This document shows, piece by piece, positions 24,790 through 35,699 of a stretch of DNA of 64,000 nucleotides. The notes under the pieces are model-generated. The model was not told the origin of the DNA, made no database searches, and saw only the letters and a program-made list of their open reading frames with translations. A program made the position numbers and the translations under genes. Every line of letters begins with the position of its first letter. The first letter of the stretch is position 1. Origin of the DNA: Saxidomus purpurata (Eukaryota; Mollusca; Bivalvia; Venerida; Veneridae); contig JAFMSR010000003.1 of assembly GCA_022818135.1 (NCBI GenBank), forward strand, positions 32,577,577-32,641,576, read 5' to 3'.

Positions 24790-25015
24790 GACACCAATCA
24801 AAGGGGCACACCTAAAACAACGTGCAATTTTAAGTCAGGGTAACTGTCTGTTCATAAATGGCATGCATACAAAGTTTGAGGATCATAGGACCGACTATTC
24901 TTTAGTTATTTATTGGAAAGCAATTTGCCCTGTAAAGTCACTTTCTTTTGACCTTCGACCACAAAATCAGTACGGGCCATTTACTCTAAGTAACATTTGA
25001 AATCGTGTGTTCTAT
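24790..25015. repeat. Probable interspersed repeat fragment
   Basis: The order GCATACAAAGTTTGAGGATCATAGG, then a TTATTGGAAAGCAATTT stretch, then TTTGACCTTCGACCACAAAATCA resembles dispersed repeats common in mollusc genomes. It lies in a stretch (about 24.6-25.65 kb) that has no counterpart between modules Q and R in the next unit, where they are nearly adjacent. Identification is from memory of such motifs. Confidence 0.4.
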
Positions 25016-25125
25016 TCTATTGACCAAGACAGTTAGTACCATATGAAGCATAAAAAGCTTGTTTTGGTGCCGTAAATATCATTTATAGTAACTGTTGTTA
25101 TAATTTCTTTGAGTGGAAAGCAGTA

Positions 25126-25556
25126 GTATACAATTATAGACTAATGTTGAGGTCAATATATAGTTTTGCGGACCTGTTGTATGTGATATTGACCGAGGAT
25201 CGAGGTCATTTTTCACAGGTCTGCAAACTATATATTGACCATAACATAACTATAAAATAATTATATCGTATACCTCATAAAAGTAGTGAAAATCATGCAA
25301 AAATATAACAGAAATGACGTCTTGAAATTCTTGCACGGCAACACATCATTTTCCAGGTCTACACATAATTTTATTTGTATACCAGTCATAAATCATCGTG
25401 GCTCGCTACGTGCCGGGGCGCAAATAGACCTAAAAAGATGTAGACTACATTCCGGCATTTCGATTATTTTGGATAATTTTCAGTACTTTATGACAGGTAT
25501 ACGATATAATTCATTATAATATCATTATATTGGTATTTTAGTCTATAACTGTATAT
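25126..25556. mobile_element. Nested foldback (MITE-like) element
   Basis: The outer ends pair TATAGACTAA (about 25135-25144) with TTAGTCTATA (25538-25547). Inner arms 25261-25316 and 25456-25509 pair over about 55 bp, with a perfect 15-bp core TTATATCGTATACCT. A second independent inverted repeat (25151-25177 with 25215-25240) sits inside the left arm only, displacing the symmetry centre from about 25385 to 25341. This is what one foldback inserted within another would give. No coding capacity was seen. Confidence 0.8.
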
Positions 25557-25679
25557 TATAATATCATTTATTGGATTTTGTATACAAAAGTTTCTATTTT
25601 ATAAAAAGTTTCCGATATAATTTATGTTCTTGATATGGAATTGAATTAAGAAATGTGTCAACGTTGATCTGATATTTAA

Positions 25680-26220
25680 GGAAATTTCGGATGCCTTTAT
25701 ATGCTTCAAAGATGGAAGGAATCCGAGAAACCTTTTTCTTCTCCCAAGTTTCACTCGGATGTATGTGTGTAGTATACTTGTGTTATGTTTTTGCAAAGCT
25801 GTTGTATCTATACTTATGACTCAAAGAGATACACCAATTTTGCATTTATCATTCAACTGTTCGTATAAAAGCATGACTAAATAATTCATGCATCTACTCA
25901 CATCTCTCACGTTCATCTACGGCCAAACAAAAGTAAAGCAATACAAAATAAGTAACTACGGGGCCTTTCATAAAACCTTAGCACGTTCTATGAAATTCGA
26001 TGTAAACACTCTGACAAACTGATCTTGTCAGTCAATTAGTTTACTGTACCATCTGCTGTACTTTACATAAGTTTCTCTTCTGAACGTAGCAGTAATGTGT
26101 TTCTTGGGAAATGTAAATTAACTATACACCCTCTGGACAAACATACATTGAACTTGATCAGCACTCTCCGGTAAAAGAAGAAGTACAAACTGTGGTTCTA
26201 CTATAAAATCAATTTGAATT
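25680..26220. repeat. Duplicated module R, copy 2
   Basis: Contains the hairpin CTGACAA, loop ACTGATC, TTGTCAG at 26011-26031, then CCATCTGCTGTAC and CTTCTGAACGTAGCAGTAAT, and at the end GAAGTACAAACTGTGGTTC. Upstream, AAGGAATCCGAGAAACC also matches copy 3. It lies about 1.9 kb after Q copy 3, as in the previous unit. Confidence 0.75.
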
Positions 26221-26280
26221 TTCAATTTCACTATCGAGCTGAATAGATAAGTATAAACCAAAATAGAAAAAAAAGCAACA

Positions 26281-26810
26281 AGAAGCTGTCCCTCATAAGT
26301 GATGAGTGCCCCTCAAGTGATGTCTCACAGTCTGTGTCCATTCAATGTGCTCAACAATTTTATGACAGATTTACCATGCATACAGAATTCATTACCTTTA
26401 AACTTTAAACGACACGCAGTCATGATGTGCTAAACATTTGTGCTAAGGTTTTTTAAAATCAATCAATGCATGACAAAGTTACAGTCCGTACACATAGGTG
26501 TGCTTATATACAGGATTCCATTACCAATAAACTATAAGTGTGACCTTGACCTTTGAAGTAGGAACGTGATTCTTGCAGTCGACACGTTGTCGTGATATGC
26601 TGAACATCTGTGCCAAATTAGTTTCAAATCCTTGAATGCACGACAAAGTAACAGTCCGTAAATGAATGTATGCATATATACAGGATTCCATTACTTATAA
26701 ACTCTAAGTGTGACCTTGACCTTTAAGGTAGGGATATGGGTATTGCACGCGACACGTGGTCTTGATGTGATGAAAATCTGTGCCAAGTTTTTTTTAAATT
26801 CAGACCAGAC
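26281..26810 (-). mobile_element. Inverted copy of the tandem-core element
   Basis: Reverse complement of the element at 2213-3312. The terminus (26281-26355) contains CTGTCCCTCATAAGTGATGA and CACAGTCTGTGTCC, matching the 3' block of the first copy. It is followed by about two to three core units with TGACCTTGACCTTT and a TTTAAAAT-type landmark near 26453, 26623 and 26793, a period of about 170 bp. Fewer core units than the first copy fit unequal exchange in the core. The far end is not defined. Confidence 0.8.
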
Positions 26811-27009
26811 TTAGAAAACATGCTAGCATACTAATACAAAACGGAGGTTAGATTGATAATTCAGTTACAGACATAGAGGTTAAATTCATACTCTTAGTAC
26901 AGAAATTGCAGCAGACTTCAGTATCATGTGAGATGAAAGCTTCATTATAGGAAATGTAATTACAATCGGGAAGTTAAAGATATTATGCTGTGTATTTGTT
27001 CTAACGATA

Positions 27010-27590
27010 TAATAGTTTCTTTTATAAGAACATAAACTTGGAATAAAGGACACATTATGACCCTTTACATAGTGTCTTTGTCAACATTCTGTAGAAACGT
27101 ATAATATCAAGACATAAACCACTAAATTTCGAGAGGACAGGAAACAATTTAACATAAAACATGACTTCATACGAATGTTTTTGTATCTGCTCACTAGATA
27201 TTTTATAAAGTTCTGTTTGAACGGCTTCTTGAAGCATACTCTATAATAGCGGCTGTATTTTATCTCGACAGTTTTTAATTTATTTGTCTTGTGGATTTCA
27301 ATTATAGTCATGAAAGTTCTTTCAAAAAACAGTTATGCAATATTGTTATAGTTAAATTTATTGCTGCATAAAACATGAATTATGCTAAAATATCACAAAG
27401 GATAATTTGCGCGGAAATTGCCACATAAATGATTTTGAATTGCTTGCATTTATAGCAATATTCTACTATCTTTGTGCTCGCGAGTGCATGTTCAAAAGCG
27501 TAGAATTAATAAACATGTTTATTACCGTTTTTTACTGTAACGATACAAAATGTTTCTATTTTAAAAGCGTGTTCCAAGTATTCCAGTGAT
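27010..27590. repeat. Duplicated module T, copy 1
   Basis: Landmarks shared with 38430-38960 are CTTCATACGAAT...TCTGCT.ACTAGA.ATT (27167 here, 38573 there), a GTCATG.AAG stretch, GAAA.TGCCAC..AAATGAT (27413, 38838) and CT..TTTGTGCTC...CATGTTCAAAAG (about 27470, 38877). Small ORFs on both strands are not preserved between copies. Confidence 0.7.
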
Positions 27591-28282
27591 GATATAGGGT
27601 GCAAGTTAGCTTTATGAATGTTATCTTCATTTAACTGAACTTGGAATTTCTCAGTTTTGAACCGATTGATAAAATAAAGGCTCATACCAGAGCAGCGCAT
27701 AATTTGTTCTGTTGGTTTGGCAATACTCGCGCACTTATTCCCAGTAAAGTGACTCGCTTATGTACGGAGAAGGTGACCACACCATTAAAAGAAACAACAT
27801 GATATACGAGAGTCATTAAGTAAATTTAGCCAATCGTGTCATATCTGCATTAAACAAATATTTAGATACAATTGTATTTGGAATTTAACCTTATGCTTCT
27901 TGGACAGTTCGGTTATCTATTGTTATTGAAATTTGCAAAGATTGCCCGGAAAAAGCAAAATATCATTCACCTATACTTGGCTTGGTGGCGTAACTTTAAA
28001 CTGTTCAAAACCTTAACACAATACTTTGTTTCGTTTCGTGCGGCAACTGTTACTAATGTCTTCTGTTCCTGAGTGACAGACCATGTACATGTATATAGAA
28101 AAAAAGATAGTCATACATCTTACAATATATACTGTAATGTTACATTATACCTTAATGAAGAGGTTTCAGTAGACATTTGTAAATTAAAAGCAATAAAAAA
28201 CATTTGATTTATCATGATAAGTCATTTAATACAAATTCTAACACATGCGGCTGTTTTTCCTATATAAACATATGGGGAAAAG

Positions 28283-28312
28283 CCTGTATTATATTTCACG
28301 ATAAAATACAGC
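28283..28312. repeat. Solo copy of foldback-element hairpin motif
   Basis: CCTGTATTATATTTCACGATAAAATACAGC-type sequence pairs with itself (CTGTATT with AATACAG) and matches the ends of the foldback at 28472-28641. A cluster of TGACGTA motifs follows at 28333-28360. The two copies may be the two ends of one composite element of about 360 bp. Confidence 0.5.
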
Positions 28313-28471
28313 ACGTTTTTCCATGGACGACGTGCCTTAAATGACGTAACGACGTGACGTATGTAAACAAGCGCGTCCAATCGTATCTCGCGTTTTAAGG
28401 TTACAATGATGTACTACTACGCGTTAAATAAAGTTCGGGATTGTTTTCAAAGAAAATAACGTGTTAGAATC

Positions 28472-28641
28472 GAAATAATAAATTGTTCCCTGTATTTTAT
28501 CATTGAATAAAATACAGTCAGTCATTTGGATGCGAAAAATTAAATCACTCGTGCTACGCACTCGTGAACTAATTACTACGCATCCAAACTCCTGACTATA
28601 TTTTATTCAACGATAAAATACAGGGAGGCATTTATTATTTC
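28472..28641. mobile_element. Near-palindromic foldback element
   Basis: The left arm 28472-28553 pairs with the right arm 28559-28641 around a 5-nt loop, CTACG, with only scattered mismatches. The arms start at GAAATAATAAAT outside and end at CACTCGTG next to the loop. Each arm contains its own ATAAAATACAG-type hairpin. About 82-bp arms and no coding sequence fit a foldback or MITE. It lies directly before module Q copy 4. Confidence 0.9.
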
Positions 28642-28711
28642 TTAATTAAGCCAATCAGCGCCGTCGTGATCCAAAGTTGAGGTCTTGTAAACGACCCATA
28701 TGTTGATAAAA

Positions 28712-29250
28712 AGGACTTTGGTAACAGAATTTATACAATATTTAATCTAGAAAGAATCCAATCAGTTCGGTAGCGGCACAATGTGGACTCTACTGTTCTA
28801 TTGTCAAGCCAATGTGAACATTTTAAGAGAAAGAAAACCGAAAATTCCAATGGAAATAAGGGGAAATTACCTTTGCCTTTTTTTGTGTTATCCTTGGTAT
28901 TAATGTGCCGGATATAGTTCTCATGAGCATGCTTTTCTAATAATTTTTTATCATTGTATGTATCATGTTTTACCATGCTTGTACATTTTTACCGAAATAA
29001 ATCAATCTATCTATAACCAAACGCAATAATAGTTCGACGAATGTTTGTTGTAAAGATAGGGATATCGGTTCAACATGGACCTGGTATCAAATTTAGCGTA
29101 TGCATAAGATGTGCTAAATTCTACCGGAAATTTTGTCTGCTTTTGTCATTGCATTCGCTTAGAAGCATGAAAAGGCTTCGATCGCATTTCTATGATCACT
29201 TGATTGCATAAGGAAATTAAATTGACTGAATCATAGGAAGAATTTAATAT
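28712..29250. repeat. Duplicated module Q, copy 4
   Basis: Core AATCTAGAAAGAATCCAATCAG at 28744, CAAGCCAATGTGAACA, GGTATCAAATTTAGC and GCTTCGATCGCATTTCTATGATCACTTGATTGCA match copy 3. Module R follows within about 100 bp, whereas copy 3 and its R are separated by about 1.2 kb that includes the foldback element. Confidence 0.78.
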
Positions 29251-29339
29251 CTTTTGAAATAATTTCTTTTGAAAAACTGGAATTGCATTTTCCCGATAAA
29301 AGAAGTATTTTTGTTGTGTAGATTTAAAATCTTGGGCAA

Positions 29340-29870
29340 TAAAGAATGCCTGTTTACATTAAAAAGTCGCAAGGAATCCAAGAAACGTGTTTCTGACTTC
29401 GTACAACTCCGATAGATGTATAAAGTGTCATTCTAATTTCAATTATTTATGCACCTTTTCACATTTCTTAGAAACACTTACAGACAAACAAAATAAAACA
29501 AAAGTGAACATAGAGCCTAAAAAATCGTTGTTTTGAAAAACATTTACATGTCCTTGGAACTCAGTGTACACCGACTGACAAACTTATCTTGTCAGTTTAT
29601 TGTTACATCTGCTGTACTATACATAAGTTTTCTGAACGTAGAAGTAATAATTATGTTTATTCGTTTTTTTAATGTAAGTTGGGAATTTATTATGATATAC
29701 TCACGTTTTGGAAGTTTTGAGTTACAATATACAAATACTGATCGTGTTCAGCAATCATCTTTGAAAGAGAATATAAACTGTGCTTCGTGTTCAGCAAATA
29801 CATTCAAAAGAGGGTACAAACTGTGCTTCATGCAACAATTACAATAAAAAAGGGTACAAACTGTGTGTCT
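29340..29870. repeat. Duplicated module R, copy 3
   Basis: Contains AAGGAATCCAAGAAACG, the hairpin CTGACAA, loop ACTTATC, TTGTCAG at 29575-29595, ACATCTGCTGTAC and TCTGAACGTAGAAGTAAT. The end is expanded into three tandem units (separate entry). Confidence 0.75.
29762..29870. repeat. ~41-bp tandem repeat, three units
   Basis: AAACTGTG preceded by a GGTAC-like block occurs at 29775, 29818 and 29858, giving periods of 43 and 40 bp. Copy 2 of module R has a single unit at this position, so the expansion followed the duplication. Confidence 0.75.
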
Positions 29871-29879
29871 TTCATTTCT

Positions 29880-31125
29880 GCTGTAACACTTACAGCGTAG
29901 CTCATGCTTCTCTGAAAGTTCAATCTCTACAGAAAGTCGCAAGCAACGTAACATTTAGACCAGCCCTTTTACATATTCAGACCGTTATACAGTATTTTTG
30001 ATTTCGAGCGATATAGTAAATGTTGGAGCCCTAAACGTTTAGTTTTCATGTGGTAGACCATGTTTTGCATATTTTTAAATGCTATAAAACATCTAAATTT
30101 AATTGAAGTTATTTTTTAAGAAGAGTACAAAAATAGCAACAAAGCACGTCCAATAGAACACTACACGTCACACAAAATGTACTGCAGTGTCTTAAGGAGC
30201 TTCCATAATCAAGGATACATTTTGTATTCTTCCATTGAGAAGAAAGTTTTGTAGGAATGTGATAAATAAAAACGTGCATTTTATGTAATTTTATACTAAA
30301 TTATGTAATTATCATTGCATTGGGTTGCATACAAATACATCAAATTCAGTAATAAATTGAACAGCCGCCATTACTTGCCAATTCGTGGTTTAGACCTGGT
30401 AATCATGGATGACGTAAGAGATGGTCACAATAAATTCTTAATGTTACAAGATTTTAACACAACAAAAAATATTAGAGAAATAAGAAGGGGAACATGTATG
30501 ATATGTATTTTACCATTTAATGGCATTGATTTTGAAACTGCAAGTATTGTATGTTATTTCAATGTACATTATAAACTTACTCATATACATGTAAACATCA
30601 AACACCCCCTTTAATAGTAATATTTCAACATTTGGACATAAAATTTCGACTGAATTACCAGGTTAAACACAATCTTGGATGATCAGGATGACTCTATGTA
30701 CAGGGATTTTTTTTAAAGTTTTGACTTTCATTTTCATTTAAACCAAAATAGAAACGAAAGTTAAGTGACTGATGAGCTATTGAATTTCTTTTAAAATGTA
30801 AATGATCATGACGATCTGCAACTTATTCGCATCTCGTATGCTCGTATTAGCAATGCTTTTTATATTTTTTTCTACGACCGAAGAGCACTGTTTAAAATAG
30901 TTTACAAAATACATGCTGTATGAAAAATGTATTGGTATCTCACTTGCATGAGTGGTATTACTTCATTCACAAAATAGTGTTCATTTCTGATCAGCTAGTT
31001 AAACTACAAAAAGTAATTGACCGAATAGAAAAAGTAGTAATGCATGAACTATTAAATACAAGTAATGCTTTATAAATTGTTGAACTTGAATTTCCACTAC
31101 ATTGATACAGATGTATAGAATCCTG
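29880..31125. other. No gene seen
   Basis: ORFs of 73 and 99 codons (29780-30001; 30315-30614) have no recognised domain. Nothing else identified. Confidence 0.4.
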
Positions 31126-31129
31126 GTTT

Positions 31130-31490
31130 CTGCCTTGTGCCAAATAAAAAAAATCCCTTTCTAATTTTATCTTGCAAATTCAGCAACTACATTTGTCCTC
31201 AGCGGTCATTTTGTAACATTACACAAATTCATCATGGCTTGATATCTCACCAAATCCACTTTAATCCTTGAAAAGACATTATATCAATAGAAATGATGGA
31301 ATTGTAACCCCTATGGAATTCAAATCTTATTTGACAAAGGAGTTTTCAGCTTGAAGGTTAGTATTACTAATAATTCGCTCAAAAGCATGAGCACGGTTTT
31401 GATAAAAAATTCGAAGTGGTTTCTCAGATTGGAAATGTATTGCCTTTTCTGTTAGAATAACGGAAGATATATCAAATATTATCCTTTTTC
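31130..31490. repeat. Duplicated module S, copy 2
   Basis: Matches 23590-23930 in order (see that entry), with ATTTGACAAAGGAG at about 31329 and CAAAAGCATGAGCA at about 31380. Here S follows Q and R rather than preceding them, so either Q and R of this unit were lost or the order was rearranged. Confidence 0.7.
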
Positions 31491-32324
31491 AAAATGCGTG
31501 CCATATGTTTTGTTTTAATTATAATATGCAATATGCAAAACGTATCTACTGATTACGGTTTGTTGGATTTAAGAGAATTAAAATGGCACGCGTTGTTCTT
31601 CTATAATTCAGTATTATTGTTCAGTATCATTGTGCAATTTGACTAGTGTTGGAATTTCATGGATAATGACATTCTCTCATATTGTACTATTAGTTGATAC
31701 ACCCCTGCTACTTTATAGGACATTTCGGTATTACGACTTACTCTATCAAGCCTTAACTATATACAATTAAGTTCGTAACAGAATAATTATTTCTACATAG
31801 TTTGTCACGTAAATAGTTTTTAATTGGGTTTAAAATTTTTAACTAGGACAGATAAAGATTTTGTCAGTATTAAATGGGAATAAAACTGTTACACATATTT
31901 ACATATTTTGGTTATAACTTTGTCAATGAGTAAACAGTGATTATTGTCTTTCGTAAAGAGTCAATGGTCATCTATCATAAAAGTCGTCGTTGATTTTTAT
32001 ATCTGTACACTCATTGAGTTTGTTGACTTCGTTGTGCTCTGTCATATTTCATACAACTGCCCAATACAAAATGAAACAAAACAACTTGTCACGTGCATTA
32101 TAGAAATACATTATTATTTGACTGCCGAAGGCATGAGAGGCTGACAATGGTTTTGCATCGGTCTCTTGGTGAATTGTGTTACTTCGCTCCTACAGTAATC
32201 ATGTTACCATTCATGCTAAAATAACTAGAATAAATGATTTTTATGCAGCGATTCCAAAGAGAATAATATTATAGCATCCTCTTAAAATTGATACAATGGT
32301 TTAGAAAACTTCGCAGATATTTTT

Positions 32325-32896
32325 ATGCAGTCAAGTTCGCGCAACACTTTTTCACTTTTCATATCCAACAGGATTTATAATTTGTATAATTGCCGAATAT
32401 TTTTTTTCGTGGGAACATCATTTAATGTCATGCTTTCTTCTAGGAACAATAGTTTTACAAAAAATAATACAATTCAATATTACGGTGTAATTGTCTATTG
32501 TTGCTATTTTACCGTAAAAAAAATGCCAAGTGTCAACGACTCAGAGAAGGAAAGAATAAGTGAAGTGATTTGTTCGATAATATTCTTCAGGACATTCTTC
32601 AGGACAATCAAGCCTTTTTCCCCTGTGAACGGGATGCAGTATACTGCAGTATCGCTATCAGCATTGTTCAAGTTTATGAAACGAATTCACAAAGGCATTG
32701 CTGTGAAAAGATGCCATACTTGCATGTTATACAGTATTGTTGTGTCAGTCATCGTTTTTGTTCTCAGTTGTAGCAGAAAAGTAGAATTGTGTTTCAATCA
32801 ATTTGGCGGGTTTTACAAGGTGTTCACTACATTTACAGTAACTGTTACGGGGTGTAGCTGTGCATCATATCCTTCCCGTCCTTATTATATATAATT
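32325..32896 (+). pseudogene. Frame-disrupted cysteine-containing ORF, possibly IL-17-like
   Basis: The longest open frame in the window (189 codons, 32325-32894). Its C-terminal part (residues about 150-189) ends in TVTVTGCSCASYP; the GCSC after alternating Val/Thr recalls the GCTC C-terminus of IL-17-family cytokines, which are expanded in bivalves. A second plus-strand frame (32570-32773, 67 codons) overlaps and carries a Cys-rich stretch with CCVSHRFC, where IL-17 proteins have a CxCxxC-type motif. Protein-like features therefore alternate between two frames, as expected of a frameshifted copy. A 12-bp direct repeat (TTCTTCAGGACA) at about 32582-32605 could have caused a shift. No signal peptide or complete cystine-knot set is shown. 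Family assignment is tentative; a chance ORF is possible. Confidence 0.25.
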
Positions 32897-35651
32897 AATT
32901 CACACAAAGTTATGTCCCCTAGACGGTCTCTGTTTTGCTTGTTTCCTTGGGGTAAATGGAACCTTCTGCACAATCTACTTCTACGATTTTTCAAAATGTT
33001 GAACGACGTCGTGAGATGTTTCCAAACAAAGCAATGTAAAATGCTTGAGGACTTTATGTGAATCAATTTGTATTTATGTACAGGATGATAATAGAGTTGT
33101 GTTCTATATCTTTACTAGTGTTTACAGAAACATTGCCTCATATTTGTGTCGGTTATTCAAGGAAATGCCATGTCTGAAAGCGTTTCTAATATTATGCAAT
33201 ATCATTGAAAATAACACTCGGCATGTGCTTTTATTTTTATAACAACTTCATTAAATTGTTTTCCGTAAATGTAATGTTCAAGCCCGTTAGATATGATCGT
33301 CGACGCGCGAAAATGTACCTTCGGACATTTGTTACATTATTCGACAATAATTGATAAAAAAATCCATAAAATTTACGAAGACCATTACTATGGCAACAGC
33401 GATTTGAAATGATTCTTTTTTTAATTTGACTATACCCTATAAAAAAGACATATCGTGGAAAGAAGACATAAAATAGTTCTCCAGATATGATATATATTGA
33501 AATAGTATATAATATTGCAATCAAAAATAAATGATGCTGTTAGTAAATAATTACCAGAATAATTTACTGCGCATGTAAATTGAATTGAGTTTTGACGTCA
33601 AACTGTGGTATATGACGTCTTTTTTAGAGTGAACAATGACGCCTTAGGTATACTTTTTCAAAGTGTTATAGTTTTGGATGTACTGGACGAAGGTAACTGA
33701 AATTTTCCAATATTGATATTGAAATATTGTTTGTTCAAAATATGCAGAAAGCTAGTTTCCAAGTATTCTGTCCGAAGGCCCATTTTCCCATGTCGCTGGT
33801 CATAATTATCTCTTTTGGAAATATAAGTGCTACCAGTGATTTTATGTCCAAAGCGGCAATGGTATCTAAATGAGAAACAACAAAGACTATCACCCGAATT
33901 GCAAAAGCAAATTTTACAAATATTGTAACATTTTTAGATTTTTTCTTTTTGGACGCTTTTATACTCCATTTCCTCCCAGTCATTAAAATGTTCAACGTAA
34001 ATCGATTTGGTTTTATTTTACGGTCTTGACTTAAATAAAAATAATTGATGACGCCGTTCATTTAACACATTCTCCTTGTTTTTAGGTCTGTATAATGTCA
34101 TCCTGACAAGTTTACTATTTACATGATAGTTTTCCGTCGTCTGGAAGGAAATGTGAGACTGAATACATTAGTCTTCGACTTATATTTAGTAATGAATGCC
34201 TTGCACATCACTTTGAGCTTACAACTCAAGACAAAAGAAATAGTGACAACCGGCAAACAAGTAGTTCAGGAAAATGTTTAAGGTCTGAAATATTTCATGT
34301 GGAAAAGGTACTCTGATCATGAAGACTGTTGAAAAACATGCTTGTATGAAAGTTTTTGTTGCTCCGTTGAAGTTCTTAAACTTTGAATAATATTTAGGAC
34401 ACACATAACTTGTAGCTGCTTCTGCTGAGGACAACAATATCACAATTTTTGCACTTGTATTTACCAATTTAGAAAACCCAGGATGACCGGTAGGAAGCAC
34501 GTAACGAAGTCCTTTCGTATTTATCAATATACTTTTAAGCACATTAGTACAATACATTCATGTTCTCCGTGGTATTTGTATGTCTTTACTAATTCGTCTT
34601 GTTCCATTTTCGTGCGGATAATTTGGAGCTAAATCGCGTAATCAAGTTCATTGGCCCTAAAGAAGAAGAACACACATGAAGTTCATTTGGAAATAATGTC
34701 CGGACAACGGCAGAGAATGACAGATGGCCTTAAGAATAGTCTCTTGAGAAATGCCGCAAGTATGTACTGACTGAATGAACTTCCCGAATAGGAGTGCACA
34801 TTACTTTGTTCGTTCTGAACATATTAGTTAGCTGCTAGGATACAAATAGTTGAAGCATCAACGAACACTTAACGTAGGCATGGCATTTTAATTCAACAGA
34901 AACTTCGTTATTATACATGTAACACAGGCAAAAGCATTCTTAGTATTTTTAGTGTATTTAACTTATAATATTTTGATGTAGCAACAGTTTGCATAGTTTT
35001 TCAAAGTCTTTAAATTAGCGTTTCGTGCAAAAGTTAGGTCTTTCTCTGACATATATTTTTTACCGTTGGCTTACACATATAAATACACCCTGCACCATAC
35101 CTATAGCATATATTAACGTCCATTAACAGTAAAGCTTGTCTTCTATTTTAAGCGATTTCATAATGAAAATGAGTCTATTTTTATCAGGTATATTGATATT
35201 TGGTTATTATACCGCTCAGCACGTTTTAGAAAGATACAAAAAACTGTATATATTTTACACTTGTATACTGTAACGCGAAACATTTTATATAAGTTACAGC
35301 CTTTGGTAAATACCAGACGTAGAAATTGAGATTCAATAGATGTAAATAAGTATCATGATATCGATTAAATCTGAAGTATGGAATAAAGTATTTCAACGTA
35401 TGGATGAGTTGGCTATCAAACTTGTCTAGACATGCTCATTTTTTAAAGATCGTCTTTGGATTAACTTAATAATTTCTATACTGTCTATAGAAAATGTAAA
35501 AAATAAAAATTCATTTGAAAGACGATAAGAATTTTTTGCCCTTGTCAGGTATTGAAGTGGGTCATATGGCATGTAATTTCTACATTTGGGTCTTGTATAA
35601 ACATGGATTTAGCAATATCTTTTACGGAGTACTGATGAAAATAACTGCAAT

Positions 35652-35699
35652 ATAACGATAGTATCGTTATTTCAGAGCGTGACATATTAATTAATATGT
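35652..35699. repeat. Two adjacent perfect palindromes
   Basis: ATAACGATAGTATCGTTAT (35652-35670) and ACATATTAATTAATATGT (35682-35699) are each fully self-complementary (the first with one central base). They lie inside duplication U copy 1. They may be cruciform-prone sites, binding sites or chance in AT-rich DNA. Confidence 0.7.
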
